From positions 139,001 to 203,000 of the forward strand of contig JACDEE010000001.1 in assembly GCA_013816585.1 (NCBI GenBank): 64,000 nucleotides of DNA. Reading direction: 5' to 3'. The position numbers and the translations under genes are program-made. Shown in pieces: positions 28,861 to 38,384 of the stretch. The notes beneath the pieces were generated by a model. That model had not been told where the DNA came from, made no database searches, and was given only the letters and a program-made list of their open reading frames with translations. Origin of the DNA: Sphingosinicella sp. (GTDB taxonomy: Bacteria; Pseudomonadota; Alphaproteobacteria; Sphingomonadales; Sphingomonadaceae). The stretch's first letter is position 1. Every line of letters starts with the position of its first letter.

Positions 28861-31587
28861 ATGGCGGCCTCTTTGCCTTATCCCGCGCTCTACGCAACCC
28901 ATGGCGGCATCTGGATAGCGAGTCCGGAAGGCGAAGTGCGTGGTATCGGGCGCGGCGAGGCGATCGCCCGCGCCGCCGAGACCCCACTCATCATGCTCAA
29001 CGCGCCCCTGGTCGGTCAGCGGCTCGGCTATCCCGAATTGTCGGGGCTGGACCTTCTGGAGCTGTTCGCCTTCGTTCACCCTGCGCGCTTCGCCGTGCCG
29101 ACGCCGAAGGGCCTGGCCCACGTACTGGGTCTGCAGGCGCCGGAAGATGACGGCGAATCCGCGCCATTTCTGCTTCGCGCCGCCGCTTCATTGATGGAGC
29201 GGCTGGAAGGGGATTGGCCCGAACGGGAAGGAGCCTGGACTTCGGCGCAGGCGCTCGGCCGCCTGCGCTGGTCGTGGAGCGGGGCAGTTGCGGCCCGCTT
29301 ACCCCGGCCCGAACGGGACGAGCGCTGGCTCTTTTCCAGATTGCCCGAATGGGAGGAGACGGCGCCCCGGCCGCAACCCGCCGCGGTGCGAATCGACGCG
29401 GGTTCGGCGATCGAGCGCCTCGCGCACTTTACCGGCCAGGGTGCAGAGCCGCGCCTCGGCCAACAGGATTATGCCGCGGCGGCTGCCGAAGCCTTCGCCC
29501 CCCGCCGCGCCGAAGGGCAGCCACATATATTGCTGGCGGAGGGAGGCACCGGGATCGGCAAGACGCTTGGTTATCTGGCCCCGGCTTCGCTCTGGGCGGA
29601 AAAGGCCGCAGGCACGGTCTGGGTCTCGACCTTCACCAAGGCGCTGCAGCGGCAGCTCGACCGCGAGAGCGAGCGGCTATTTCCCGATTCGGAGGAACGC
29701 AGGGCCAAGGTCGTGGTCCGGAAGGGCCGGGAAAATTATCTCTGCCTGCTGAACCTCGAAGATGCCTTGCAAGGCGGATTTGCCGGCCGCGCCGCGATCC
29801 TCGCGCAGCTTGTCGCCCGCTGGGCGGCTTATACGCGCGACGGCGACATGGTGGGCGGCGACATGCCGGGCTGGCTCCCCACCCTGTTCCGCCGCGCCGG
29901 TGCGACCGCGCTGACCGACCGGCGCGGCGAATGCGTCTATGCCGGCTGCCCGCATTACCGGAAATGCTTCATCGAGCGTTCCGGCCGGTCGAGCCAGAAT
30001 GCCGATATCGTGATCGCCAACCACGCTTTGGTCATGATCAACGCCGCGCGCGGGCGGGAAATGGGCAATGCGCCGACCCGGATCGTGTTCGACGAGGGGC
30101 ATCATCTGTTCGACGCCGCCGATTCGACCTTCGCGACGGCACTAACGGGGCAGGAGACGATCGAGCTTCGCCGCTGGCTGATTGGGCCCGAGGGCAAGGC
30201 GCGCGGAAGGCGGCGCGGGCTGGCCGCGCGGCTGATGGATGTCGCATCCTATGACGAAGCGGGCGCGCTGGCATTGGAATCGGCTGTGCGCGCCGCAGGC
30301 GCCCTACCCGGCGACGGCTGGCTTTCGCGCATCGCCGAAGGAATGCCGTTCGGCCCCATTGAAAAATTGCTCTCGGCTATTCGCGGCACGGTCTATGCGC
30401 GCGCCTCCGCTCAGGATGCGGGCTATGGGCTCGAAACCGAAATGGCGGAACTGGATACCGATATCGTCGAGGCGGCGGCCCCCGCGGTGGAGGCGATGGA
30501 GCAATTGCTTCGGCCGCTCGTCTCGCTCGGCAAGAGACTGGAAGCGGTGCTGGAAAATGCGCCCGACTGGCTCGACGCGCAGGCGCGGGCCCGGATCGAA
30601 GGCGCGATCGGCGGCCTTTCCTGGCGATGCCGAACGCTCACCGGCTGGATTGCCCTTGCCGCGCGGCTTGGAGGCCCGGCGGACCGCGATTTCGTAGACT
30701 GGCTGGGCGTCGAGCGCATCGATGGGCGCGAATATGATATCGGCCTTCACCGGCGCTGGCTCGACCCTACCAGACCCTTGGCGGAGACGGTATTGAAGCC
30801 GGCGCACGGGGTGATCGTGACTTCGGCGACGTTGCGCAACAGCGAAGGCTGGGACGCGGCCGAGGCGCGTACCGGCGCCTTGCATCTCGACTCCCCCGCG
30901 TTGCACTTCGCGGCCGAGAGTCCGTTCGATTATGCGGCCAACAGCGAAGTCCTGATCGTGACCGACCTGAAGCGCGGCGATGCGGCCCAGCTTGCCGGCG
31001 CCTATGCGCGCCTGATCGAGGCCTCGGGCGGCGGCACGCTTGGCCTGTTCACTTCCATCCAGCGGTTGAAATCGGTTCATTCGCGTCTCGCGGACCGCCT
31101 CGCCCGGGCAGGACTCCCCCTTTATGCCCAACATGTCGATCCGATCGACACCGGCACTCTGGTCGATATCTTTCGCGACGATCCGCGCGCCTCTCTCCTC
31201 GGCACCGATGCGCTTCGGGACGGGGTGGATGTGCCCGGCCATTCGCTCCGCCTGGTGGTGATGGAGGGCGTTCCCTGGCCGCGGCCGACGGTATTGCACG
31301 CGGCCCGCCGCGCGGTTGGCGGCGGCACGCTTTACGACGACCGGGTGGTCAAGGCCCGGCTGGCCCAGGCCTTCGGCCGGCTGATCCGGCGCGCGCAGGA
31401 CCGGGGGATATTCGTTCTGCTGTCATCCGCCACCCCTTCGCGATTGCTGAACGCTTTCCCAGGTGGAGTGATGGTGAGCCGAGTCCCGCTCGACGTGGCG
31501 ATAGAGCGCGTGGCGACACGTCTTTCACCCGCGCCGGCTTTCGGGCATCAGGGCGAGAGCGCTATTGCAGGCGAAGGATCTTCATGA
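28861..31587 (+). CDS. DinG/XPD-like ATP-dependent DNA helicase
   Basis: 908-residue superfamily 2 helicase. Walker A GGTGIGKT is at residues 228-235 and the DEAH-type box is DEGH at 411-414. C295, C358, C363 and C369 lie in the XPD/DinG iron-sulfur position between these motifs. The C-terminal half has ATLRN, GTDALRDGVDVPG and QAFGRLIRRAQDRG (motif VI). It probably unwinds damaged DNA or R-loops 5' to 3'. The N-terminal 200 residues are specific to an alphaproteobacterial subfamily. The stop lies in the first unit of a 17-bp tandem repeat leading into the next gene. Confidence 0.92.
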   Translation: MAASLPYPALYATHGGIWIASPEGEVRGIGRGEAIARAAETPLIMLNAPLVGQRLGYPELSGLDLLELFAFVHPARFAVPTPKGLAHVLGLQAPEDDGESAPFLLRAAASLMERLEGDWPEREGAWTSAQALGRLRWSWSGAVAARLPRPERDERWLFSRLPEWEETAPRPQPAAVRIDAGSAIERLAHFTGQGAEPRLGQQDYAAAAAEAFAPRRAEGQPHILLAEGGTGIGKTLGYLAPASLWAEKAAGTVWVSTFTKALQRQLDRESERLFPDSEERRAKVVVRKGRENYLCLLNLEDALQGGFAGRAAILAQLVARWAAYTRDGDMVGGDMPGWLPTLFRRAGATALTDRRGECVYAGCPHYRKCFIERSGRSSQNADIVIANHALVMINAARGREMGNAPTRIVFDEGHHLFDAADSTFATALTGQETIELRRWLIGPEGKARGRRRGLAARLMDVASYDEAGALALESAVRAAGALPGDGWLSRIAEGMPFGPIEKLLSAIRGTVYARASAQDAGYGLETEMAELDTDIVEAAAPAVEAMEQLLRPLVSLGKRLEAVLENAPDWLDAQARARIEGAIGGLSWRCRTLTGWIALAARLGGPADRDFVDWLGVERIDGREYDIGLHRRWLDPTRPLAETVLKPAHGVIVTSATLRNSEGWDAAEARTGALHLDSPALHFAAESPFDYAANSEVLIVTDLKRGDAAQLAGAYARLIEASGGGTLGLFTSIQRLKSVHSRLADRLARAGLPLYAQHVDPIDTGTLVDIFRDDPRASLLGTDALRDGVDVPGHSLRLVVMEGVPWPRPTVLHAARRAVGGGTLYDDRVVKARLAQAFGRLIRRAQDRGIFVLLSSATPSRLLNAFPGGVMVSRVPLDVAIERVATRLSPAPAFGHQGESAIAGEGSS

Positions 31588-31651
31588 AGATGCTGAAATT
31601 ATGAAGATGCCGAAATCATGAAGATACCGAGATCATGAAGATACTGGCATT
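31584..31651 (+). repeat. 17-bp tandem repeat forming chained mini-ORFs before sixA-like gene
   Basis: Four units with exact 17-bp period start at 31584, 31601, 31618 and 31635: ATGAAGATGCTGAAATT, ATGAAGATGCCGAAATC, ATGAAGATACCGAGATC and ATGAAGATACTGGCATT. Each of the first three units opens a six-codon ORF (MKMLKL, MKMPKS, MKIPRS) whose TGA overlaps the next unit's ATG as ATGA. The helicase stop overlaps the first ATG in the same way, and the fourth ATG is the start of the phosphatase gene. A good Shine-Dalgarno (AAGGA, 5-nt spacing) stands only before the first unit. Confidence 0.9.
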
Positions 31652-32180
31652 GCTGCGTCACGCCAAATCGACCTGGGATGATCCCGTTGCGCGTGATTTC
31701 GACCGACCCCTCAACAAAAGGGGGCAGAAAGCCGCGCGTACCGTCGGTGGGGAGATGCGTTCTCTCGGCCTTGGCTTCGATCGCGTGATCGCCTCTCCCG
31801 CTTTGCGCGTGATCGAGACGCTGGCCGATATCGAACAGAGCTACGGGAAAAATCTTGGCCAGGTCTATGACCAGCGCCTCTATCTTGCGTCGCCGGCCAC
31901 CCTGATCGACCTGATCCACGAGACCGGGGACGAGACCCAGAGCCTATTGGTCGTTGGGCATAATCCCGGGCTGGAGAGGCTCGCCATCATGCTGACGCAA
32001 GGCAGCGACGGTCCGCTTCGATCGGAGCTGGAATGCAAATATCCGACCGCGACGCTCGCCGAAATCGCACTGAAGGTGGAAAGTTGGGGCGAGGTTGCCG
32101 AAGGGACCGGAACGCTTACTCGCTTCGTCCGCCCGCGCGATCTCGATCCGGAACTCGGGCCGGACGAAGACAGCTATTGA
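31635..32180 (+). CDS. SixA-like histidine phosphatase
   Basis: 181-residue histidine phosphatase family protein with the N-terminal catalytic motif [13 protein letters not shown] (RHA variant of RHG) and the second catalytic histidine in [11 protein letters not shown]. Length is close to SixA, which dephosphorylates phosphohistidine proteins; the true substrate is unknown. The ATG at 31635 is the only start giving the full motif. Its own Shine-Dalgarno is poor, and translation may depend on reinitiation through the 17-bp repeat chain. The 3' end overlaps the convergent MerR gene by 7 bp. Confidence 0.88.
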   Translation: MKILALLRHAKSTWDDPVARDFDRPLNKRGQKAARTVGGEMRSLGLGFDRVIASPALRVIETLADIEQSYGKNLGQVYDQRLYLASPATLIDLIHETGDETQSLLVVGHNPGLERLAIMLTQGSDGPLRSELECKYPTATLAEIALKVESWGEVAEGTGTLTRFVRPRDLDPELGPDEDSY

Positions 32181-32542
32181 GCGAGAGCGTCGGCCAGCAG
32201 GCGGCGGATAGCGCGAAGCTGCTCGACCGGAAGCCCGTCGGGCTGAACCGGCGGTAAGGGCGCCGCGGCCGGGATCGACTCCTCGCCGCCGCCGTTGCTC
32301 GACAGCAATTGCTGGACGCCGCGGATCGTATATCCGTCTTTATTGAGCAGTCGGTGGATGCGCCGGGCAAGCGCCACGTCGGCCGGCCGATAATAACGGC
32401 GATTGCCGGCGCGCTGCAGCGGCTTCAATTGCGGAAAGCGCGTTTCCCAATAACGCAGGATATGCTGAGGGACGCCCAGTTCGGCGGCCAGCTCGCTTAT
32501 CGTGCGAAAGGCCTGATCGCTCTTGCCCTGGCTGTCCGCCAT
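32174..32542 (-). CDS. MerR family transcriptional regulator
   Basis: 122-residue protein with a winged helix-turn-helix ([20 protein letters not shown] followed by ETRF, and the [15 protein letters not shown] wing). A short C-terminal part replaces a metal-binding domain. This form is the last member of the conserved rpmF-plsX-fabH-ihfA-merR order; its target genes are not established. Start ATG 32542, directly after ihfA. Confidence 0.9.
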   Translation of the reverse strand: MADSQGKSDQAFRTISELAAELGVPQHILRYWETRFPQLKPLQRAGNRRYYRPADVALARRIHRLLNKDGYTIRGVQQLLSSNGGGEESIPAAAPLPPVQPDGLPVEQLRAIRRLLADALAQ

Positions 32543-32551
32543 GCCGCGGCC

Positions 32552-32875
32552 TTAGCCGCCCTTGACGATCCGCTCGCGCATGATCTGGCTTGCGCGGAAG
32601 GTAAGCACACGGCGCGGCGCGATCGGAACCTCGACTCCGGTCTTGGGATTGCGGCCAACCCGCTCGCCCTTGTCGCGAAGGATGAAGCTGCCAAAGCCCG
32701 AAATCTTGACATTCTGGCCGTCGGCCAAAGCAGCGCACATGTGATGCAATATGCGTTCGACAATATTCGCTGATTCGGCACGCGAGAGGCCAATCTCGCG
32801 ATGTACATTGTCCGCTAGGTCGGCCCGCGTCATGGTCCCGATATCGGACTGCCTGATGGTACCAGCGTCAGCCAT
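32552..32875 (-). CDS. ihfA: Integration host factor subunit alpha
   Basis: 107-residue DNA-bending protein of the HU/IHF family. The DNA-intercalating arm region [20 protein letters not shown] is complete, and [20 protein letters not shown] matches IHF-alpha rather than HU. It would pair with IHF-beta (not in the window) and assist sigma-54 promoters and recombination. ATG 32875 follows a very strong GGGGGAGGAA; an in-frame start further upstream lacks one. Confidence 0.95.
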   Translation of the reverse strand: MADAGTIRQSDIGTMTRADLADNVHREIGLSRAESANIVERILHHMCAALADGQNVKISGFGSFILRDKGERVGRNPKTGVEVPIAPRRVLTFRASQIMRERIVKGG

Positions 32876-32955
32876 GTTCTTCCTCCCCCGGAGTTTCGCG
32901 GATTTTGTAGAGCAGCCAGCGTAAAAGTGCAATCCAGCACTGCGGCGATCCGGCC

Positions 32956-33918
32956 TTAATAACGGACGATCGCAGCGCCCCAGGTGAAGCCGCCACCCAT
33001 CGCTTCGAGAACGATGAGGTCTCCCTTCCTAATACGACCGTCGCGAACCGCCACGTTGAGGGCCAGCGGAACGGAGGCCGCCGACGTATTGGCGTGCTGG
33101 TCCACCGTAATCACCACCTTCTCCGGCGGAAGCCCCAATTTCTTGGCGGTGGCATCCAGAATGCGCTTGTTGGCCTGGTGCGGAACGACCCAGTCGATCT
33201 CGCTGGCATCATGTCCGGTCGCGGCCAGCACTTCGTTCAGAACCGCGGCCAGATTGACCACCGCGTGGCGGAAGACTTCCTTGCCCTTCATCCGCAGCTT
33301 GCCGACGGTTCCCGTCGTCGAAACACCGCCGTCGACGAACAGAAGCTGGTTGTGCCGTCCGTCCGCGTGGAGCCGCGTCGCGAGAATTCCCCGATCTTCG
33401 GTCTCTTCCGCTTTCAGGACGATCGCGCCCGCGCCGTCGCCGAACAGCACGCAGGTTGCACGATCCTCCCAATCCAGGATCCGGCTGAATGTTTCCGAAC
33501 CGATCACCAGCGCATGTTCGGCCATGCCGCCCTTGAGCATATTGTCGGCAACGGAGAGCGCGTACAAAAATCCGGTGCACACCGCCGCCACATCAAAGGC
33601 GATGCAATCGTCGATACCCAAGGCCGTCTGAACGATGGTGGCGCTGGCGGGGAAAGTCTGGTCCGGGGTCGCAGTGGCCAGGACGATCAGACCGATCTGA
33701 TCAGCGGAAACGCCTGCCGCTTCGAGGGCCTTGCGGGCGGCTTCGGTTGCCAGGGTAGCGGTGGTTTCGCCATCCGCCGCGATATGCCGAGCCTCGATCC
33801 CGGTCCGCTCGATGATCCATTCATGCGTGGTATCGACCCGCTCGGCAAGCTCCGCGTTGGTGACCCGGCGCGGGGGCAAAGCGGCCCCGGTGCCCATGAT
33901 GACAGAGCGGCGCATCAT
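32956..33918 (-). CDS. fabH: 3-oxoacyl-ACP synthase III
   Basis: 320-residue ketoacyl synthase that starts fatty acid synthesis by condensing acetyl-CoA with malonyl-ACP. The catalytic triad is visible: Cys in [13 protein letters not shown], His in [11 protein letters not shown], Asn in [11 protein letters not shown]. The start (tandem ATGATG) overlaps the plsX stop. The upstream genes plsX and rpmF give the classic fab cluster order. Confidence 0.97.
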   Translation of the reverse strand: MMRRSVIMGTGAALPPRRVTNAELAERVDTTHEWIIERTGIEARHIAADGETTATLATEAARKALEAAGVSADQIGLIVLATATPDQTFPASATIVQTALGIDDCIAFDVAAVCTGFLYALSVADNMLKGGMAEHALVIGSETFSRILDWEDRATCVLFGDGAGAIVLKAEETEDRGILATRLHADGRHNQLLFVDGGVSTTGTVGKLRMKGKEVFRHAVVNLAAVLNEVLAATGHDASEIDWVVPHQANKRILDATAKKLGLPPEKVVITVDQHANTSAASVPLALNVAVRDGRIRKGDLIVLEAMGGGFTWGAAIVRY

Positions 33919-34964
33919 AAAGCGGCCACGCGGGCCGCGCGGTGCGCCGCGATATTGTCGAGATCCTCGATGATCTTGCGGGTGAGATCCTGGCGCACCA
34001 TCCGCGCGGCGACCCGGATCGCATTGGCGACCCCTTTTTCGTTCGCATTGCCGTGGCTCTTCACCACCAGACCGTTCAGGCCCAGAAACACCGCGCCATT
34101 ATGATTGTTGGGATCGAGATGGTGCCGCAATAATTCGGTCGCCGGTCGCGAGATCAGGAAGCCTATCTTGGACCGGATCGAGCTGGTGAAGGCGCGGCGG
34201 AGCAGATCGGTCACGAAGCGGGCCGTGCCTTCGGCCGTCTTCAGCGCGATATTGCCGGAAAAGCCGTCGGTGACGATCACGTCGACATCGCCGCGCGACA
34301 ATTTGTCGCCTTCGGTGAAGCCGTCGAAACGCATGCCCAGATAATCGGCCTCGCGCAGGATCGCCGCGGCATCCTTTAGTTCGCCGGTGCCTTTCAACTC
34401 CTCGGTGCCGATATTGAGCAGCTTCACCCGCGGCTTTTCAAGGTCGAGAACCACCCGCGAATAAGCGGCGCCCATCACCGCGAACTGCACCAGATTCTGG
34501 GTATCGCATTCGGTGTTGGCGCCAAGGTCCAGCATGACCAGGTCGTTCGCGCCCAATGTCGGTAGCAAGGCGGCCAGTGCGGGCCGGTCGATGCCGGGCA
34601 TGGTACGCAGCGCAAGCTTCGACATCGCCATCAGAGCGCCGGTATTGCCGCCGGAAACCATGGCATGGGCGTCGCCCGCCTTCACCGCGGCAATCGCCTG
34701 ACCCATTGAGGTGGTCTTCGCCCGGCGGATCGCGTGCGCGGGTTTGTCGGTCGCGGCGATGACATCATCGCTGTGAATGATCCCGGTGACGGCAGCGAGA
34801 CGCGGATATTTGTCGAGTTCCGCGCGAATCACCGCTTCATCGCCGAACAGCAGGAAGTGGAGGTCGCTATGGCGGCTAAGGGCGCGATTGGCCCCGGCCA
34901 GCATGGCAGCGGGACCCGAATCGCCACCCATCGCGTCTATTGCGATCCGCGGCGCGGTGCCCAA
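33915..34964 (-). CDS. plsX: Phosphate acyltransferase PlsX
   Basis: 349-residue enzyme that converts acyl-ACP to acyl-phosphate for phospholipid synthesis. [12 protein letters not shown] at the N-terminus and [15 protein letters not shown] are diagnostic. The start codon is TTG 34964, supported by GGGAG 7 bp upstream; no ATG fits the conserved N-terminus. It lies 34 bp after rpmF and overlaps fabH. Confidence 0.96.
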   Translation of the reverse strand: MGTAPRIAIDAMGGDSGPAAMLAGANRALSRHSDLHFLLFGDEAVIRAELDKYPRLAAVTGIIHSDDVIAATDKPAHAIRRAKTTSMGQAIAAVKAGDAHAMVSGGNTGALMAMSKLALRTMPGIDRPALAALLPTLGANDLVMLDLGANTECDTQNLVQFAVMGAAYSRVVLDLEKPRVKLLNIGTEELKGTGELKDAAAILREADYLGMRFDGFTEGDKLSRGDVDVIVTDGFSGNIALKTAEGTARFVTDLLRRAFTSSIRSKIGFLISRPATELLRHHLDPNNHNGAVFLGLNGLVVKSHGNANEKGVANAIRVAARMVRQDLTRKIIEDLDNIAAHRAARVAAL

Positions 34965-34998
34965 CTCTCGACTCCCTTACTGCTTCTAAACTCTCGTC

Positions 34999-35178
34999 TT
35001 ACGCCTCGACGGGGCGGATTTCACGGCCATTATAATGACCGCAACCAGAGCACAGATTGTGCGGGAGCCGGAGCTCGCCACAATTCGGGCATTCCTGGTA
35101 ATTCACCGCCTTCAGCGCGTCATGGCTGCGGCGCATGTTCCGCTTCGAAGGCGACGTTTTTCTCTTTGGGACGGCCAT
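34999..35178 (-). CDS. rpmF: 50S ribosomal protein L32
   Basis: 59-residue ribosomal protein beginning [20 protein letters not shown], with zinc-ribbon cysteines CPNCGE and CSGCGH. It is a component of the large subunit and the first gene of the rpmF-plsX-fabH operon. The divergent upstream region (35179-35389) is shared with the MAPEG gene. Confidence 0.97.
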   Translation of the reverse strand: MAVPKRKTSPSKRNMRRSHDALKAVNYQECPNCGELRLPHNLCSGCGHYNGREIRPVEA

Positions 35179-35342
35179 CCTGGCACCTGTTCAAAATTGG
35201 AGTTCATGATGTGGGCGAGCGGGAAGCCAATGGTCAATGGCCGGTTCGGCCGCGGGCCATGGCGGCCGGGTGCTCGCTCTTGAGCAGCGCCGCCTATACC
35301 GATTTTCGGCTATGTTGCAAGCATCGCCTTGGCGCTTTAGCT

Positions 35343-35370
35343 GGATAAAAGGCTTGGCCGGATAAAAGGC
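35343..35370 (+). repeat. Direct repeat upstream of the MAPEG gene
   Basis: GGATAAAAGGC occurs at 35343-35353 and again at 35360-35370, a 17-bp period, just before the G-rich ribosome-binding region of the MAPEG gene. It could be a tandem duplication or a regulatory binding pair. Confidence 0.6.
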
Positions 35371-35389
35371 AGGGGGGGGAAGACAGACG

Positions 35390-35722
35390 ATGATCATGCT
35401 GCCGATCACGCTTACGATGGCAGGCGCTGCCGCCCTGCTCAATTTCTGGCTGGGATTGAGGATCAGCCTGCTGCGCAGGCGTCACTCCGTTTCCATCGGC
35501 CATGGCGGGCAGGACCGGATCGAAACGCGCATGCGCGCGCATTCGAACTTCGTCGAATATACCCCCATCTTCCTGATCCTGCTGGGGTTCGTCGAACTCG
35601 CCCGCGGGTCGCAGCCATGGCTGTGGTTGGTCGCGATCCTTTTCATCCTGAGCCGCATCGCGCACGCCTTCGGGATGGACCGGGCAGGCGCAATCGGCTG
35701 CGGATCGGGGGGATCTCCATGA
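35390..35722 (+). CDS. MAPEG family membrane protein, probably frameshifted near its C-terminus
   Basis: 110 residues as read, with three of the four MAPEG helices (about 6-24, 52-70, 77-92) and the conserved RMRAHSNFVEYTPIFLILL. The frame then gives AGAIGCGSGGSP and stops. The adjacent frame from 35692 continues NRLRIGGISMTWIILLVLAA, a plausible linker and fourth helix, to a stop at 35811. One base seems missing at about 35690-35692; a G6 run (35706-35711) is an alternative slip site. MAPEG proteins are glutathione S-transferase-like or of unknown function. Either a recent pseudogene, a sequence error or recoding. Confidence 0.75.
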   Translation: MIMLPITLTMAGAAALLNFWLGLRISLLRRRHSVSIGHGGQDRIETRMRAHSNFVEYTPIFLILLGFVELARGSQPWLWLVAILFILSRIAHAFGMDRAGAIGCGSGGSP

Positions 35723-35830
35723 CCTGGATCATCCTTCTGGTCCTGGCGGCCTATGCGCTCGCGCTTCCTTATATCGACGGCGGCCTCACGCATACGATCA
35801 CCTACGCCTGAACTTCTCCCTGACCTGGGT

Positions 35831-36490
35831 TCAGGCGCGCGCGAGCGCATGATCTCCGACAAACGGATTGGTCCGCCGTTCATGGGCGAAATTGCTCATC
35901 GGCCCGTGGCCCGGGATGAAAGCGGTGTCGCCGCCCAGCGGCCACAATTTGGTGATGATGGCGTCGATCAGATCCTGGTGATTGCCCATCGGGAAATCGG
36001 TGCGGCCGATCGATCCCTGGAACAGGACATCGCCGACGATCGCCAATTTCGACGGCGCATGATGGAAAACCACATGCCCGGGCGTGTGTCCGGGGCAATG
36101 ATAGACATCGAAGGCGAGGTCGCCCACAATCGCCTGATCCCCGTCCTCCAGCCAGCGGTCGGATTCGAATGGCTGGCCGATTATGCCGTAGCGGGCGCCG
36201 TCTTCCTCCAGCCGGTCGATCCAGAATTTGTCGGCGATATGCGGCCCTTCAATCTTCACGCCCAATTCGTCCGCCAGAATTTTGGCCGATCCGCAATGAT
36301 CGATATGGCCGTGGGTGAGCAGGATCTTTTCGATCGTCACTCCATGGGCGTCGGCCGCGGCCTTCAACCGATCGAGGTCGCCGCCCGGATCGGTGAAAGT
36401 CCCCCGCATCGTCCTGGTGCACCACAATAAGGTGCAATTTTGCTGGAGCGGCGTCACCGGAATGATCGCGGCCATTAAGGGAGATGTCAT
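35831..36490 (-). CDS. MBL-fold hydrolase, glyoxalase II-like
   Basis: 219-residue metallo-beta-lactamase-fold protein of the YcbL/GloB2 group. The metal motif is THGHIDHCG, with further ligands in HCPGHTPGH, GDVLFQGSIGRTD and IPGHGPMS. It probably hydrolyses S-lactoylglutathione or a related thioester. Starts at 36490 (MTSPLMAA) or 36475 (MAAIIPVTP) are both possible, and neither has a good Shine-Dalgarno. Divergent from pabB. Confidence 0.9.
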   Translation of the reverse strand: MTSPLMAAIIPVTPLQQNCTLLWCTRTMRGTFTDPGGDLDRLKAAADAHGVTIEKILLTHGHIDHCGSAKILADELGVKIEGPHIADKFWIDRLEEDGARYGIIGQPFESDRWLEDGDQAIVGDLAFDVYHCPGHTPGHVVFHHAPSKLAIVGDVLFQGSIGRTDFPMGNHQDLIDAIITKLWPLGGDTAFIPGHGPMSNFAHERRTNPFVGDHALARA

Positions 36491-36626
36491 TCGCCGCAAA
36501 TGACTTGCGCGTCCCCCCGATGCAAGCGCTCTCCTCCGCCTTTCTTAAGCTGTATCTCGACAAAAAGGCAGGCGACGGTCATCGGGACAGGATAGATGGA
36601 CTCAAAGAGGGCGATCCCGGCCTGAA

Positions 36627-38384
36627 ATGCTTGACGCTGCCGAACCATTCATCCTGTTCGACGACAATAGAGGGTTGGAAGCGGCCAGGGCGCGCCTGTA
36701 CCGCGATGCCACCCGGATCATCCAGACCCGGGATCCCGATGAGATCGGGGCCTGCCTTCAGGAATTGCGGAACGCGCAGGAGCGGGGGCTCCATGGCGCC
36801 GGGTTTATCGCCTATGAAGCAGGGCATTCGCTGGATGAGAAGCTCTGCTCGCTTCGCGCGACACCCGATCCCGGAGCGGCGCCGCTCCTCTGGTTCGGCC
36901 TGTTCGAACGATATGAGGAGATATTGCCGGGCGATTTCCTGCCCGACCCGAAAGGCGCCTGGAGTGGCGAGCCGATCCCGCGGATCGAGCCGGGGGAATA
37001 TCAGGCCATGGTGATGCGGGTGAAGGCGCATATCGAGGCGGGCGACATTTATCAGGCCAACCTTACCTTCGCCGCAAGGGCACAGACCCAAGGCCACCCC
37101 CTGGCGCTTTACGCCTCGATCAGGGGCCGCGCGCAAGCGGGGCATGGAGCTTTGCTTTTCACCGGCGACCATTGGTTCCTCTCCTTCTCGCCCGAATTGT
37201 TTTTCACGCTCCAAGGGCGGAAGGTCACGGCGCGGCCAATGAAGGGCACGGCCACCCGGCATCCCGATCCGGCGCGTGATTCCGACACGGCCGCGATTCT
37301 GAGCCAGGATCCGAAACAACGCGCCGAAAACCTGATGATCGTCGATCTGCTCCGCAACGATCTGTCGCGCGTTTCGAAGCCGGGCAGCGTCGAGGTGCCG
37401 TCGCTGTTCACGGTGGAGACCTACCCGACCGTGCATCAATTGACCTCCACCATCACTTCCGAACTGGAGGACGGATTGAGCGGCGTGGACGTGATCGAAG
37501 CCATCTTTCCCTGCGGATCGATTACCGGTGCGCCCAAGCTCAGAGCGATGGAAATCATCGGTGAAGTCGAGACAGGTCCCCGAAACATCTATACCGGTTC
37601 GATCGGGTGGCTTGAGCCCAACGGTGATGCGTCGTTCAACGTCGCGATTCGAACCCTGGTCCTGAAGCGCGGCGAAACCGTCGCAGCGATCGGATTGGGA
37701 TCGGGCATCGTCGCGGACAGCCACCCGGACGACGAATGGCGCGAATGCCTGGCGAAAGGGGTTTTTGTGAAGTCGACGATCAAGTTCGACCTGATCGAGA
37801 CGATGCGGTTTGATCCCCATGAGGGCATCGCCGAACTTGAACGCCATCTGGCCCGGATGAAGCGAAGCGCGCTGGAACTGGATTTCCCTTTCGACCGGCA
37901 CGCGGCCCGCAACGATCTGCAGGCCGCTACCTTCCGCCTTCGCGAACCGCGCGCCGTCCGGCTGCTCCTGTCGCGCGCCGGGAATGTCGCGATCGAGTCG
38001 CGGCGCCTGCCCCCGACTCCGGCGCAGCCCGCGACAGTTGCGATCGTCGCCCTCCCGGTCCGCAGCGACGATTTTCGCCTGCGCCACAAGACCAGCGATC
38101 GGTCCTTTTACGACAATGCGCGGCGGCAAGCCGGAACGTTCGAGACCGTCTTCGAAGATCCGGCCGGTTTTCTGACCGAAGGCAGCTTCACCAATATATT
38201 CGTCGAACGGGATGGGGGCTTGCTGACGCCGCCTTCGTCACGCGGGCTGCTGCCCGGCATATTGCGCGAGAAGCTGATCGACGAAGGACTGGCCGAAGAA
38301 GCGGATCTTCGCCCCGCCGATCTCGTTCAGGGATTTCTCATCGGCAACGCGATACGTGGCGTGATACGAGCTCGAATGGGATGA
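36627..38384 (+). CDS. pabB: Fused aminodeoxychorismate synthase component I / aminodeoxychorismate lyase
   Basis: 585-residue bifunctional protein for p-aminobenzoate in folate synthesis. The N-terminal 390 residues are PabB (IYQANLTFAA, FTVETYPTVHQLTSTITSEL, IFPCGSITGAPKLRAMEII, GLGSGIVADSHPDDEW). The C-terminal 190 are a PLP-dependent PabC-like lyase (RHKTSDRSFYDNARRQA with the PLP lysine region, then GFLTEGSFTNIFVERDG). The glutamine amidotransferase PabA is not in the window. The stop overlaps msrB (ATGA). The ribosome-binding site before ATG 36627 is weak. Confidence 0.94.
   Translation: MLDAAEPFILFDDNRGLEAARARLYRDATRIIQTRDPDEIGACLQELRNAQERGLHGAGFIAYEAGHSLDEKLCSLRATPDPGAAPLLWFGLFERYEEILPGDFLPDPKGAWSGEPIPRIEPGEYQAMVMRVKAHIEAGDIYQANLTFAARAQTQGHPLALYASIRGRAQAGHGALLFTGDHWFLSFSPELFFTLQGRKVTARPMKGTATRHPDPARDSDTAAILSQDPKQRAENLMIVDLLRNDLSRVSKPGSVEVPSLFTVETYPTVHQLTSTITSELEDGLSGVDVIEAIFPCGSITGAPKLRAMEIIGEVETGPRNIYTGSIGWLEPNGDASFNVAIRTLVLKRGETVAAIGLGSGIVADSHPDDEWRECLAKGVFVKSTIKFDLIETMRFDPHEGIAELERHLARMKRSALELDFPFDRHAARNDLQAATFRLREPRAVRLLLSRAGNVAIESRRLPPTPAQPATVAIVALPVRSDDFRLRHKTSDRSFYDNARRQAGTFETVFEDPAGFLTEGSFTNIFVERDGGLLTPPSSRGLLPGILREKLIDEGLAEEADLRPADLVQGFLIGNAIRGVIRARMG

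Noticed and set aside
31584-31651. Tandem repeat considered as a CRISPR array
   Set aside because: Units are 17 bp, directly adjacent without spacers, and there are no cas genes. The start/stop architecture explains the repeat better.
36579-38129. 516-codon minus-strand open frame
   Set aside because: Antisense to pabB-pabC, which has complete family motifs. The minus frame shows Arg/Gly/His-rich shadow composition.
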